From positions 124,001-188,000 of the forward strand of contig NZ_LT629752.1 in the NCBI RefSeq assembly GCF_900105145.1: a stretch of 64,000 nt of DNA. Direction: 5' to 3'. Shown here one piece after another: positions 24,992 through 35,165 of the stretch. The DNA comes from Polaribacter sp. KT25b (lineage in GTDB: Bacteria; Bacteroidota; Bacteroidia; Flavobacteriales; Flavobacteriaceae). The notes under the pieces are model-generated. The model was not told the origin of the DNA. It worked only from the letters and a program-made list of their open reading frames with translations, and did not search any database. Within the stretch, counting starts at the first letter, position 1. Each line of letters starts with the position of its first letter. A program made the translations under genes and the position numbers.

Positions 24992-26002
24992 TTATTCTCC
25001 ATATTCACGCATAAATTCTTCAACTTTATCAACCATATTTTTACTTCCGCAAACAAAAGGTACTCTTTGATGTAATTCTGTTGGCACAACATCCATTGTT
25101 CGTGTATAGCCATCAGAAGATTTACCGTTTGCTTGTTCTGCTAAAAAAGCCATTGGATTACATTCATATAATAAACGTAATTTTCCGTTAGGATTTCTAG
25201 AACCTTTTGGATACATGTAAATTCCGCCTTTAATCATATTTCTATGAAAATCAGAAACTAAAGAACCAATATATCTACTTGTATAAGGTCTTTCTCCTTC
25301 TTCTTCCTGACAATATTTTATGTATTTTTTTATCCCAAGAGGAAAATCTAAATAATTTCCTTCATTTACAGAGTACATGTTTCCATCTTCTGGAAACTCC
25401 ATATTAGGATGTGATAAATAAAAAGAACCAATTGCTGGGTTTAAGGTAAAACCATTTACGCCATCGCCGGTTGTGTAAACAATCATAGTAGAGGTGCCAT
25501 AAACTACGTAGCCAGCAGCAACTTGTTCACTTCCTTTTTGTAAAAAATCTTCTAATTGAACTGGGGTTCCAACAGGAGTAACTCTTCTGTAAATAGAAAA
25601 AATTGTTCCAACAGAAACATTTACATCAATGTTAGATGAGCCATCTAAAGGGTCTATTAAAACAATATATTTATTTTGATGATTCTCATCGATACTGTTA
25701 ATAGATATAAAACTATCTTCTTCTTCACTTGCAATTCCACAAACAATATTTCTACGTGTTAAAGTCTGTATAAATTTGTCGTTTGCATACACATCTAATT
25801 TTTGTTGATCTTCACCTTGAATATTAGTATCGCCAGCAGCGCCAATAATATCTACCAAACCGGCTTTGTTTACTTCGTGATTTACAACCTTAGCTGCTAA
25901 TCTTATAGAGTTTAATAAACTCGAAAGTTCACCAGAACTGTATTTGAAAGCATGTTGGTTTTTAATAATAAATTCTCCAAGAGTTTGTTTTTGTGCAGTC
26001 AT
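24992..26002 (-). CDS. fbp: Fructose-1,6-bisphosphatase, class 1
   Basis: A 336-residue enzyme of gluconeogenesis. Metal-binding motifs [20 protein letters not shown] and the acidic EEEDSF segment are intact, as is the C-terminal substrate region [26 protein letters not shown]. Length is normal. It is divergent from the GNAT-lysC pair with a 201-bp AT-rich spacer. Confidence 0.94.
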   Translation of the reverse strand: MTAQKQTLGEFIIKNQHAFKYSSGELSSLLNSIRLAAKVVNHEVNKAGLVDIIGAAGDTNIQGEDQQKLDVYANDKFIQTLTRRNIVCGIASEEEDSFISINSIDENHQNKYIVLIDPLDGSSNIDVNVSVGTIFSIYRRVTPVGTPVQLEDFLQKGSEQVAAGYVVYGTSTMIVYTTGDGVNGFTLNPAIGSFYLSHPNMEFPEDGNMYSVNEGNYLDFPLGIKKYIKYCQEEEGERPYTSRYIGSLVSDFHRNMIKGGIYMYPKGSRNPNGKLRLLYECNPMAFLAEQANGKSSDGYTRTMDVVPTELHQRVPFVCGSKNMVDKVEEFMREYGE

Positions 26003-26178
26003 TTTTTTAATTAAAGTTGATTATACAAAGATGCTATTTTTTTTTTACTATACCGATTTAGTAATCAATGTTTTTACTAAAAAAAAAGGGTGTTTTATTA
26101 TGAAAAGTATAAATTTTTAACAAATCAAAAATAAATGTGTAAAAAATATCAAATATTTTATTGAGATTTCAAAACCAT

Positions 26179-26186
26179 TATCTTTG
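26179..26186 (+). promoter_or_regulatory. -7 box upstream of the GNAT gene
   Basis: TATCTTTG matches TAnnTTTG and lies 18 bp before the start codon, with TTG at 26161 (15-bp spacer, short). Likely promoter of the GNAT-lysC transcript. Confidence 0.45.
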
Positions 26187-26203
26187 ACCAAAATTAGTAG
26201 TAA

Positions 26204-26683
26204 ATGGGTTTTATAATTAGACAAGGAGAAGAAAAAGACGCACAATCTGTATTAAATTTAATTACAGAATTGGCTGTTTTTGAAAAAGAACCAGATGCTG
26301 TAGAAATAACTGTAGACGATTTGTTAAAAGACGGTTTTTCTGATTCTCCAAAATTTAAACTTTTTGTAGCAGAAGAAGATAATGTTGTTATCGGAATTGC
26401 GTTATTTTACGAAAGATATTCTACTTGGAAAGGAAAAACAATTCATTTAGAAGATTTAATGGTAACAGAAAGTAAAAGAAAAATTGGTGCAGGAAAAGCT
26501 TTGTACACTGCTGTTTTAAAATATGCTTTTGAAAACAATTTTAAAAGAGTTGCTTGGGAAGTAATTGATTGGAATACAAATGCCGTTAATTTTTATAAAA
26601 GTACAGGAGCTACTTATTTAAACGATTGGTCTGTGGTACAAATGGACAAAGAAAATTTAGAAAAATATATTCAAAATAATTAA
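26204..26683 (+). CDS. GNAT family N-acetyltransferase
   Basis: A 159-residue single GNAT domain. Motif A with the acetyl-CoA loop reads LMVTESKRKIGAGKALYTAVL (R/Q-x-x-G-x-G/A form) and motif B is AWEVIDWNTNAVNFYKSTGA. It is similar to the diamine/spermidine N1-acetyltransferase subgroup in length and in WEVIDWN. The stop is one base before the aspartokinase start codon, so the two are coupled. Substrate not predictable. Confidence 0.87.
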   Translation: MGFIIRQGEEKDAQSVLNLITELAVFEKEPDAVEITVDDLLKDGFSDSPKFKLFVAEEDNVVIGIALFYERYSTWKGKTIHLEDLMVTESKRKIGAGKALYTAVLKYAFENNFKRVAWEVIDWNTNAVNFYKSTGATYLNDWSVVQMDKENLEKYIQNN

Positions 26684-26684
26684 A

Positions 26685-27938
26685 ATGAAAATTTTTAAGT
26701 TTGGTGGTGCATCTGTAAAAGATGCAGAAGGGGTAAAAAATGTTGCTTCAATCATTAAAAATGAAGGAGCAAAAGATACTTTAGTAGTAATTTCTGCAAT
26801 GGGCAAAATTACAAATGCTTTTGAAGAAGTTGTAGATGCTTACTATAACAAATCAGAAGAATTACCAAGTAAATTAAGTTTTATAGAAGAATATCATAAA
26901 AATATTATGAGTTCTCTGTTTGATAAAGAAGATGAAGTTTACAGAGATGTTGATATTCTTTTTGGCGAATTAGGTTGGTTTTTGGCTAGAAATTCATCAC
27001 AAAGATATAATTATGTATACGACCAAATTATTTGTTTTGGCGAGTTGTTATCAACCAGAATTGTAAGTGGATATTTATCTAAAATAGGCACAGAAAATAC
27101 TTGGTTTGATGTGCGTAATTATATAAAAACCGATAGTAATTATAGAGACGCAAAAGTAGATTGGAAACTTACAGAAGCTATTATTACCAAAAAAGTTGAT
27201 ACTAATAAAATTAACATTACGCAAGGTTTTGTTGCAGCAAACGATACAGAAAATACTACAACTTTAGGTAGAGAAGGTTCAGATTATACAGCAGGAATTT
27301 TTGCATATTGCTTAAATGCCGAAAGCGTTACAATTTGGAAAGATGTAGAAGGTGTTTTAAATGCAGATCCAAGGGCTTTTTCTGATACTACTTTGTTAGA
27401 ACAAATTTCTTATGAAGAAGCAATAGAAATGGCTTTTTATGGTGCATCTGTAATTCATCCAAAAACATTACAACCAATTCAGAAAAAGGAAATTCCTTTG
27501 TTAGTTCGTTCTTTTTTAAATCCTAAAAAAGCAGGAACAAAAGTATCTAAAGGAACTACTTTAGTACCTCATATACCTTGTTTTATTGTAAAGAAAAATC
27601 AGATTTTAATATCGATTTCTGCATTAGATTTTTCTTTTATGGTAGAGAATAATATTAGTTATATTTTTCAACAATTACACGAATATCAACTAAAAGTAAA
27701 TTTAATTCAGAATTCAGCCATTAGCTTTTCTGTTTGTATAGATGATAAATTTAATAAGTTTGATGAATTTTATAATGAGCTAAAAGCGCAGTTTAGAATT
27801 GATGTTCAAAAAGAAGTAGATTTATTTACTGTACGTCATTTTGATGCAAAAGCTATAGCTGTAATTGAAGAAAAAGGAGCTTCTTTGCTAACGCAAATTA
27901 ATAAAGAAACGTCTCAAATTGTTGTGAAAACGAATTAA
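26685..27938 (+). CDS. lysC: Aspartate kinase (monofunctional)
   Basis: A 417-residue enzyme phosphorylating aspartate. The start KIFKFGGASVKDAEGV and the TTTLGREGSDYTA motif define the catalytic domain, and ACT regulatory domains lie from about residue 310 on. It is a second aspartokinase in the window; the other is fused to homoserine dehydrogenase (thrA). Separation from thr genes suggests service to lysine/diaminopimelate synthesis, which is an inference; the symbol is functional. Confidence 0.88.
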   Translation: MKIFKFGGASVKDAEGVKNVASIIKNEGAKDTLVVISAMGKITNAFEEVVDAYYNKSEELPSKLSFIEEYHKNIMSSLFDKEDEVYRDVDILFGELGWFLARNSSQRYNYVYDQIICFGELLSTRIVSGYLSKIGTENTWFDVRNYIKTDSNYRDAKVDWKLTEAIITKKVDTNKINITQGFVAANDTENTTTLGREGSDYTAGIFAYCLNAESVTIWKDVEGVLNADPRAFSDTTLLEQISYEEAIEMAFYGASVIHPKTLQPIQKKEIPLLVRSFLNPKKAGTKVSKGTTLVPHIPCFIVKKNQILISISALDFSFMVENNISYIFQQLHEYQLKVNLIQNSAISFSVCIDDKFNKFDEFYNELKAQFRIDVQKEVDLFTVRHFDAKAIAVIEEKGASLLTQINKETSQIVVKTN

Positions 27939-27995
27939 AAAAAAGTTGCTTTACTTTTTTTAGTAAGTTTGCAAATGCGCGTCTAATTTTAATTT

Positions 27996-29813
27996 ATGGC
28001 ATTAGTAACATCTAAAGAAATTGCACAAGTAATAGGCTTAAAGAAATTTGGTTTTCTTGGTACTTTTATTGGTTGGATTTTATTAAAGATACTTCGCATT
28101 TCTGCGATTAATAGAATCTATGATAAAAATAAAAATAAGTCTGATTTAGATTTTTTAAACGGAGTTTTAGACGATTTTAAAATAAAATTTGAAATTCCAG
28201 AAGAAGATTTAAAAAGAATTCCAAAAGGTGGTGCTTTTATTACTATTTCTAATCATCCTTTAGGAGGAATAGATGGTATTTTATTGTTAAAACTGCTCAT
28301 GGAAAAAAGAGCAGATTATAAAATTATAGCCAATTTTTTATTACATAAAATAGAGCCTCTAAAGCCTTATGTAATGCCTGTAAACCCTTTTGAAGATAGA
28401 AAGGATGCAAAATCTAGCCTTGCAGGTGTAAAAAAAGCACTGTTGCATTTAAGAGAAGGAAATCCTTTAGGTCTTTTTCCTGCAGGAGAAGTTTCTACAT
28501 ATAAAGATGGTAAGTTAAATGTAGATAAACCTTGGGAAGAAGGAGCTATTAAGTTGATTAAAAAAGCAAATGTTCCTGTAATTCCTATTTATTTTCATGC
28601 AAAAAATAGTACGCTTTTTTATTTTTTAGCAAAAATTTCTGATACTTTAAGAACAGCAAAATTACCATCGGAGTTAATGTCTCAAAGAGGTAAAATTATA
28701 AAAGTAAGAATCGGAAAACCAATTTCTGTAAAAGATCAAAATGAGTTTAAAGATATTACGTCTTTCTATGAGTTTATCAGAAAGAAAACTTACATGTTGG
28801 CAAATCCTTTTGAGAAAGCACATAAATTAATTTCTACTCAGAATATAAAAATACCGAAGAAACCTGCTAAAAAAATAACCACTCAAAGAAATTCAGAATT
28901 ATTTGTTAAAGAGATAAATGCTTTAAGAGAAGCAGATGGACGTTTATTAGAAAGTAAAAATTACGAGGTGTTTTTTGCAAACGCCAAAGAGATTCCTAAT
29001 TTATTACATGAAATTGGTAGATTGCGTGAAATTACTTTTAGAGAGGTTGGTGAAGGAACAAACAAATCTATCGATTTAGATAAATATGACAAGTATTATT
29101 ATCACATGTTTTTATGGGATAGAGAAGCAAACTGTTTAGCAGGAGCTTACAGAATGGGACTTGGGAAAGAAATTTTTAAAAAATACGGAATCAACGGATT
29201 TTATATTCAAACCTTATTTAGGATAGAACCAGAATTGCATCAAATGATGAGCAATACCATAGAAATGGGACGTGCTTTTATTATTGCAGAATATCAGCAA
29301 AAACCAATGCCTTTATTTTTACTTTGGAAAGGAATTGTGCATGTTACATTGCGTTATCCAGAATATAAATACTTAATGGGTGGCGTTTCTATTAGTAATC
29401 AATTTTCTGATTTTTCTAAATCGTTAATGATTGAGTTTATGAAATCTCATTATTACGATCCATATATTGCACAATATATTTATCCGAAGAAAGAATACAA
29501 AGTAAAATTAAAAGATGCAGATAAAGATTTTGTGTTTGATTCTACAAAGGCAGACATGCAAAAGTTTGATAAAATTATTGATGAAATTGAACCTGGAGCA
29601 TTAAGAATTCCGGTTCTAATTAAAAAGTATGTAAAGCAAAATGCACGTTTAGTTGCTTTTAATGTTGACCCTAAATTTAACAATGCTGTTGATGGATTAA
29701 TGTATATTAAAGTTGCAGACATTCCTGATAGTACTGTAAAACCAGTAATGGAAGAATTTCAAGCAGAGTTAGAACGTAAAGCTGTAGAAGACCTTCTTAG
29801 CAAGAATAAGTAA
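27996..29813 (+). CDS. Bifunctional acyltransferase, PlsC-like plus OlsB/GNAT-like (OlsF type)
   Basis: A 605-residue fusion. Residues about 70-270 are a lysophospholipid-acyltransferase domain (SNHPLGGIDG, then LFPAGEVSTY). Residues about 320-560 resemble the GNAT-fold N-acyltransferase of the hemolysin/OlsB group (LREITFREVGEGTNKSIDLDKYD, then MGRAFIIAEYQQKP). This order is that of OlsF, the one-protein enzyme for both acylations of ornithine lipids known from Serratia and Flavobacterium johnsoniae. Glycine or other aminolipids are possible products. It acts at the inner membrane. Not clearly in an operon: 57 bp from lysC, 75 bp to the next gene. Confidence 0.8.
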   Translation: MALVTSKEIAQVIGLKKFGFLGTFIGWILLKILRISAINRIYDKNKNKSDLDFLNGVLDDFKIKFEIPEEDLKRIPKGGAFITISNHPLGGIDGILLLKLLMEKRADYKIIANFLLHKIEPLKPYVMPVNPFEDRKDAKSSLAGVKKALLHLREGNPLGLFPAGEVSTYKDGKLNVDKPWEEGAIKLIKKANVPVIPIYFHAKNSTLFYFLAKISDTLRTAKLPSELMSQRGKIIKVRIGKPISVKDQNEFKDITSFYEFIRKKTYMLANPFEKAHKLISTQNIKIPKKPAKKITTQRNSELFVKEINALREADGRLLESKNYEVFFANAKEIPNLLHEIGRLREITFREVGEGTNKSIDLDKYDKYYYHMFLWDREANCLAGAYRMGLGKEIFKKYGINGFYIQTLFRIEPELHQMMSNTIEMGRAFIIAEYQQKPMPLFLLWKGIVHVTLRYPEYKYLMGGVSISNQFSDFSKSLMIEFMKSHYYDPYIAQYIYPKKEYKVKLKDADKDFVFDSTKADMQKFDKIIDEIEPGALRIPVLIKKYVKQNARLVAFNVDPKFNNAVDGLMYIKVADIPDSTVKPVMEEFQAELERKAVEDLLSKNK

Positions 29814-29888
29814 AAAGATTTCATCTGCCAAAAAAGCAGTTTTTTTATTTGGTATAATTTTGGCTGTAAGTAAGTTAAACTAAATGTA

Positions 29889-30245
29889 ATGAAAACCTTT
29901 TTAAAAATATTATTAACAGCTCTAGCAGTTGTAGTTTTAGCTAAAATTTTACCAGGAGTTACGGTATTAAGTTACACAACAGCAATAATTGTAGCTATTG
30001 TAATTGCGCTATTAAACATGTTTGTAAGGCCACTTTTAGTGTTTTTTACTTTGCCTGCAACAATTGTAACTTTAGGATTATTTCTCTTTGTAATAAACGC
30101 AGTAATTATTTTATTAGCAGATAAATTAGTAGATGGTTTTGAGGTTCCAGGATTTTTTACCGCTTTGCTATTTAGTATTCTACTTTCGTTTTTTAGAACT
30201 ATTTTATTTTCGCTTTTAAAAGAAAACAAACAAACTAATTATTAA
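29889..30245 (+). CDS. Phage-holin-fold family small membrane protein
   Basis: A 118-residue protein with four hydrophobic helices (about 5-22, 27-48, 54-80 and 88-110) and the AKILPGV and NMFVRPLLVFFTLPATIVTLGLF motifs of the phage_holin_4 family. In chromosomes these are ordinary membrane proteins of unknown role, and no other phage gene is nearby. Its end overlaps the convergent tsaC gene by 11 bp. Confidence 0.82.
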   Translation: MKTFLKILLTALAVVVLAKILPGVTVLSYTTAIIVAIVIALLNMFVRPLLVFFTLPATIVTLGLFLFVINAVIILLADKLVDGFEVPGFFTALLFSILLSFFRTILFSLLKENKQTNY

Positions 30246-31197
30246 AAGCAGCTCTTTGTAAACGATCATTCATAGATTTTCCTAAACCTATTTCTGGTAG
30301 TTTTTCGGCAATAATAATGTCTAAATTTAAATGATCTAATTCGTGTAGAGAGTCATATAATTTTGATGCTGCTTCATGTAAATTACTAGTTTTAGATAAA
30401 ATAATTTCAGTAAAAATTTCATCAGATGTAAAAGAGGAATTATATGCTAAAACTCCAATTTTTTTAGTTGGATATTTTTTAATTTCTGATGTAATATCCG
30501 AAGTTAAAACTGTAAAAGTTGATGGCGAATAATGCTTGTCTAACATTCCTGGAGCATCAGGATTTTCTTCCTTTTTATTTTTTACGGCAACTTTACCAAC
30601 AACAGCTTCAATATCTTCAAGTGCCAAAGCGCCTAGTCTGTAAATAATTGGTTCGCCATTTTCAAAACCTATAATGGTAGATTCAATGCCATTTTTACAA
30701 GAACCGCCGTCTAAAACTAGTTTCAGTTCGTTTTTAAAATAACGTTCTACATGCTCTGGTTTTGTTGGGCTAATTTGATTAAAAGGATTTGCACTTGGCG
30801 CAGCTAAAGGAAAAGGTAATTTTCGTAAAAGTTCTAAAGTTACAGGATGATTTGGCACACGAACAGCAACCGTATCTTTACCAGCAGTAATTATATTTGG
30901 AATATTTTTTTGTTTTTTTAAGACTAAAGTTAAAGAACCTGGCCAAAATGCATTTGCTAAGATTCTTGCTTTTTCAGGCACTTCAGAAACAATCGTTTCT
31001 AATTCATCAACAGAAGAAAGATGTACAATTAACGGATTAAAAAAAGGTCGTTTTTTAGTCTCGAAAATACTCTTAATCGCTTTTTCGCTAAAGATATTTC
31101 CGGCTAAACCATATACAGTTTCTGTAGGTATTGCAACCAATTCTTCGTTTGATAAAAGCGCAATTGCTTTTTGTATGTCTTTAGAAATAATGCTCAT
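30235..31197 (-). CDS. L-threonylcarbamoyladenylate synthase (TsaC/Sua5)
   Basis: A 320-residue enzyme making the precursor of t6A37 in tRNAs that read ANN codons. The YrdC fold is seen in VAIPTETVYGLAGN, KKRPFFNPLIVH and FPLAAPSANPFNQISPT. Beyond residue 205 is the Sua5 C-terminal domain, introduced by DAPGMLDKHYSP, so this is the long Sua5 form. Cytoplasmic. It overlaps the convergent membrane-protein gene by 11 bp. Confidence 0.9.
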   Translation of the reverse strand: MSIISKDIQKAIALLSNEELVAIPTETVYGLAGNIFSEKAIKSIFETKKRPFFNPLIVHLSSVDELETIVSEVPEKARILANAFWPGSLTLVLKKQKNIPNIITAGKDTVAVRVPNHPVTLELLRKLPFPLAAPSANPFNQISPTKPEHVERYFKNELKLVLDGGSCKNGIESTIIGFENGEPIIYRLGALALEDIEAVVGKVAVKNKKEENPDAPGMLDKHYSPSTFTVLTSDITSEIKKYPTKKIGVLAYNSSFTSDEIFTEIILSKTSNLHEAASKLYDSLHELDHLNLDIIIAEKLPEIGLGKSMNDRLQRAAFNN

Positions 31198-31312
31198 AAT
31201 TCGTTTGCAAAATTACGGATAAAATTGATGCAGCAACATATTTCAAATTAACTTTTACAAGAAATTTAAAACGGAATAGTTTTTGGTAGTTTTGGTTATC
31301 TAAAATTTACCA

Positions 31313-31849
31313 ATGAAAAAAATACTACTTGCTTTTGGATTGCTATTTATTTTTCAAAATTCTTTTTCTCAAGAAAAATTAGGAAGGTCTTTTTTTACAG
31401 GAGATGTTAATTTTACACTAGGAATCAATGAAAATTACACTCCTTTTAATGATGACGATGAAACTTTTTTGGTTCCTTCAGCATTATTTTTTAGAGTAGG
31501 ATTTGGCTACGAATTTAAACGAAAACTTGCTGTTGGCTTTAACGCAGGTTACGATTATCATTGGAATTATGCTGTAAGTGCGTTTCCAACTTATGGAAGT
31601 TTAAAATATAATATTAGCGAAGCTGATGATGATGCATTTTTTGTAGAAGCTCGTTATGGTAAGATGTGGACACCTTCTTCTAATTATCCCGATGGAAATT
31701 ATTATGGTTTAGGTTTGGGAGTTCAAGTTGCAGGAGAAAAAAGATGGAATACAATTATAAGATTAGATTTCCATAGAAAAGGAATTGTTGGTTTTGAAAA
31801 TGATCAATTAGACAGTATTTCTTTCGGAATTGGTTTTTCTTTCTTTTAA
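31313..31849 (+). CDS. Small predicted outer-membrane beta-barrel protein
   Basis: A 178-residue protein with a signal peptide (MKKILLAFGLLFIFQNSFS) and alternating strands up to a terminal phenylalanine (GIGFSFF), consistent with an 8-strand barrel. I do not recognise the family. Its stop overlaps that of the convergent rluA gene by 4 bp. It is short for a transporter and may be structural. Confidence 0.65.
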   Translation: MKKILLAFGLLFIFQNSFSQEKLGRSFFTGDVNFTLGINENYTPFNDDDETFLVPSALFFRVGFGYEFKRKLAVGFNAGYDYHWNYAVSAFPTYGSLKYNISEADDDAFFVEARYGKMWTPSSNYPDGNYYGLGLGVQVAGEKRWNTIIRLDFHRKGIVGFENDQLDSISFGIGFSFF

Positions 31850-33516
31850 AATTCAGGGTCAACAGTAAAATTCATTTTTTCACCTGTTGATGGATGAAAA
31901 AACTCAATAAATTCGGCATGAAGATGTAATCTGTTTACTTTTTTTCCATACAAATCATCACCAATAATTGGAGTGTTTAATCCGTTTTTATGCGCAGCGT
32001 GTACTCTTAATTGATGCGTTCTTCCTGTAATTGGATAAAAATAAACGCGTGTTTTTCCGTTTTCTCTTTGGATGATTTTCCAATCTGTTTCAGCATTTTT
32101 GCCGTGCACAAAATCTACCAATTGTTTAGGTCTGTCGTCTAAATCTACTCTTAAAGGAAGTTTTATTTTTCCGCTATTTTCAGTTAAATTTCCATCTAAT
32201 AAGGCAACATATCGTTTTTTAACGGTTCTATTTATAAACTGACTTTGTAAAATTTTATTAGCTTCTTTCGTTTTGGTTAAAAGTAAAATGCCAGAAGTAG
32301 ACATGTCTAAACGATGCACAATTAAAGGGCCAGTTGCAGTTGGATATTTTTCTTTAATTCTACTATAAACCGAGTCTGTAATTTCTTTACCAGGAACAGA
32401 TAAAAATTCGGCAGGTTTGTTTACAACAATTAAAACGTCATCTTCATAAATGATTTTAAGTTCTTGTTTTTCTGATAAATTTTCTAACAATAAATTATCA
32501 TCCATTTCAAGACCTTGCAACATGTGTGTTAAAATTGGTTTGCATCTACTTTGGCAAGCAGGATAATAGTTTTTGTGTTTTCTAACGGCTGAGTTTGGCG
32601 AAATTCCCCACCAAAATTCTGCCATAGAAATAGGTTTTAAATCATTAGCAAAAGCATAATTTAATAATTTTGGAGCAGAACATTCCCCTGAGCCTGCAGG
32701 AGGTTTTATTGCTGGATCATTAAAAATATCTAATAAGTTTTTTAATTCTTTTTGCTGATTTAAAAATGCATATTTACTAAATAATGTTTGCTGTAAATAG
32801 TTTGATTTTTCCTTTCTTTCTTTTTTTAACGCTGCAATTCTGTTTTCAAAAACAAGGAATTCTTTTCCGTTTTTTTCTAGTTTGTCATCATAATATTCAA
32901 CTAATTCTTTGTAGAAAAATTGATCATTATAACTTTCTTGCATTAATTTTTTGGTGAGATTTTTAAATTCTAAATCACTTAATATTGAGATTGCTTTTTT
33001 CTTTTGAAGTTTTCTATCAGATTTAGAAAGTTTCATTTTCTTTCTTTGGTTTTCTAAATCTTTAGCAATTGATTCACTCAATTTTTTAAACGATTTTTTT
33101 AAAGTTAAATATTGTTCGTTATTTTTTAATTGAGTTAATTGCGCATTTATTTCATCAATTTCAAGTTCCCCTTTTATATAAAAACTGCCTTCTGTTCTCA
33201 TATTAAAAACAGGCGGAACAAATTTTTCTGGTAAACTTTTATCCGCTAGTTTTCCTGAAAAGGCTGCTAAATATCCAATTTCATTTTCCTTGTTTTGCAC
33301 AATTAAAACACCAAACATTTTTCCGATTGGTAAATCCGTTTGATTTTTTTTTAATCCAAAATTATGTTCAAAATCAGTTTGAGATTCTAAATATTCTTGA
33401 ATTTCTTCTGCAGCAATTTTAGCCAAAGAATGTGGTTCGTAATAAAAAGGAAATGTAAATTTTTCTGGAAGCTGAACCTCAGAAATATCAGTTTTAAAAT
33501 ATTGGAAATGTTTCAA
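31846..33516 (-). CDS. RluA-family pseudouridine synthase with long N-terminal region
   Basis: A 556-residue protein. The catalytic domain is about 365-556 with the Asp nucleophile D404 in VHRLDMSTSGILLL and GRTHQLRVHAAH. The first 365 residues hold a lysine/glutamate-rich coiled coil (about 130-265) and a cysteine-bearing block, GSGECSAPKLLNYA ... YYPACQSRCKPI, that I recall from the long RluA proteins of gamma-proteobacteria and Bacteroidota. It modifies uridine in rRNA or tRNA. The gene is 17 bp after the antiporter gene and probably in its transcript. Confidence 0.88.
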   Translation of the reverse strand: MKHFQYFKTDISEVQLPEKFTFPFYYEPHSLAKIAAEEIQEYLESQTDFEHNFGLKKNQTDLPIGKMFGVLIVQNKENEIGYLAAFSGKLADKSLPEKFVPPVFNMRTEGSFYIKGELEIDEINAQLTQLKNNEQYLTLKKSFKKLSESIAKDLENQRKKMKLSKSDRKLQKKKAISILSDLEFKNLTKKLMQESYNDQFFYKELVEYYDDKLEKNGKEFLVFENRIAALKKERKEKSNYLQQTLFSKYAFLNQQKELKNLLDIFNDPAIKPPAGSGECSAPKLLNYAFANDLKPISMAEFWWGISPNSAVRKHKNYYPACQSRCKPILTHMLQGLEMDDNLLLENLSEKQELKIIYEDDVLIVVNKPAEFLSVPGKEITDSVYSRIKEKYPTATGPLIVHRLDMSTSGILLLTKTKEANKILQSQFINRTVKKRYVALLDGNLTENSGKIKLPLRVDLDDRPKQLVDFVHGKNAETDWKIIQRENGKTRVYFYPITGRTHQLRVHAAHKNGLNTPIIGDDLYGKKVNRLHLHAEFIEFFHPSTGEKMNFTVDPEF

Positions 33517-33533
33517 ATTGAACTTCTTATTTT

Positions 33534-34997
33534 CTACTTGTTTTTAAGTGTTTTGTAAACTTCATCAAAGATATGAGGTCTGTCTGCAAGTACAATTAGT
33601 GTGTCTTGTGCGTTAATTATTGTTAAACCATTTGGAATTATATAGCTTTCATCTCTTTTAATCATTGCTATAATTGCATTTTTCGGAAAGCCTAATTCTA
33701 CTATTTTTTTGTCTACAGCAAAACAATCTGGAGTTATTAAAAGTTCTTTCATTTCTGCTTTCGGATTTTCTGCCATTAACATATCTGTTGGAGATAGTTT
33801 TTTTAGTGTTTCTGGCAATCCTACATCTAACCATTTTGCAACAAGTGAAAGTGTAGTTCCCTGAATTAATATGGAGGTAACTGAAATAAAAAACACAATA
33901 TTAAAAATCATATTTGCTTTGTCAATTCCTGCTAAAAGCGGATACGTTGCAAACACAATAGGAACTGCTCCACGCAAACCAACCCAAGAAATATAAAACC
34001 TTCTTTTCATTCTCATTTTAAAAAATAGAAGACTAATAAATACACCAATTGGTCTGGCAACAAGAATTAGAAATACAGAAATAAGTAGTCCAATTCCCAT
34101 GTAAGGAATAATTTCAGAAGGAAAAACAAGTAATCCTAAAGTAAGGAATAACACAATTTGCATTAGCCACGCCAAACCATCGAACATTTTTAAAATGGTT
34201 TTTTTATGAATTAGATCTTGATTTCCTAAATAAACTGCACAAATATAAATAGCAAGAAATCCGTTTCCACCAATAAAATCTGTTGCTGAAAATGTGATAA
34301 ACATCAAAGTAATTACTAAAACAGGATAAAGACCTTCAAAGTCTAATTTTATTTTATTGATAATATATTTACTAGAAAATCCAAAAGAAATACCTGCAAT
34401 TCCGCCTAAAATCATCTGTTGTAAAAACATAGGAATTATAGACATAAAACTTTGATCTTGATGAATTACCAGTGTTAAAAAGGCAATCGTAAGTACATAC
34501 GCCATCGGGTCGTTACTTCCGCTTTCTAACTCTAATGTTGGTCTTAGATTCGTTTTTAAAGCTAAATTTTTAGAACGCAAAATAGAAAATACGGCTGCTG
34601 CATCTGTTGATGATACAATTGAGCCTAAAAGTAAACTTTCATAAATAGTAAAATCTGTAACAAACCAAACAAAAGTTCCTAATGAAACTGCGGTTAATAA
34701 AACACCTACTGTTGATAGCATAATTCCTTCTTTAAGAATTGGTTTTACAGCTGTCCAGTTCGTGTCAAGTCCACCAGAAAACAAGATAAAATTTAGAGAT
34801 ACAATTCCTATAAATTGAGCAGTTTTTGGATCATCAAAACGAATACCTCCAATACCATCAGAACCAGCCAACATGCCAATTCCTAAAAAGAGTAGAAGAG
34901 TAGGAACGCCAAACTTATAAGAAGTTTTACCAGCAAAAATACTTACAAGAAGTAATAAAGAGCCAACAAGTAGTATGTTTTCAATCGTTAAATTCAT
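33534..34997 (-). CDS. Potassium/proton antiporter, CPA1/NhaP2 type
   Basis: A 487-residue inner-membrane protein with about 12 helices of the Na_H_Exchanger fold (SSTDAAAVFSILR, then LELESGSNDPMAYVL with the conserved acidic ND pair). A cytoplasmic TrkA-C-like domain follows from about 400 (CFAVDKKIVELGFPKNAIIAMIKRDESYIIPNG), typical of NhaP2/CvrA. It probably exports K+ in exchange for protons. Confidence 0.88.
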   Translation of the reverse strand: MNLTIENILLVGSLLLLVSIFAGKTSYKFGVPTLLLFLGIGMLAGSDGIGGIRFDDPKTAQFIGIVSLNFILFSGGLDTNWTAVKPILKEGIMLSTVGVLLTAVSLGTFVWFVTDFTIYESLLLGSIVSSTDAAAVFSILRSKNLALKTNLRPTLELESGSNDPMAYVLTIAFLTLVIHQDQSFMSIIPMFLQQMILGGIAGISFGFSSKYIINKIKLDFEGLYPVLVITLMFITFSATDFIGGNGFLAIYICAVYLGNQDLIHKKTILKMFDGLAWLMQIVLFLTLGLLVFPSEIIPYMGIGLLISVFLILVARPIGVFISLLFFKMRMKRRFYISWVGLRGAVPIVFATYPLLAGIDKANMIFNIVFFISVTSILIQGTTLSLVAKWLDVGLPETLKKLSPTDMLMAENPKAEMKELLITPDCFAVDKKIVELGFPKNAIIAMIKRDESYIIPNGLTIINAQDTLIVLADRPHIFDEVYKTLKNK

Positions 34998-35165
34998 TCT
35001 TTTTCTTTTTTGATCTTACATTTCAAAGTTACTTTTTTTCTACTGAAAGTTTTATAAGAATCTTACGTTGTTTTCTATTTAAAATTCGTTTTTATGTTAA
35101 ATTATAAAATGTGTTTTAGAGTTTTCGAAATTGTAATCAGTTTTTTTAATTTTTCAAAAAATGTA

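Noticed and set aside
29889..30245. Prophage remnant because of a holin-type gene
   Set aside because: The family is common in chromosomes as a plain membrane protein and no other phage gene is near.
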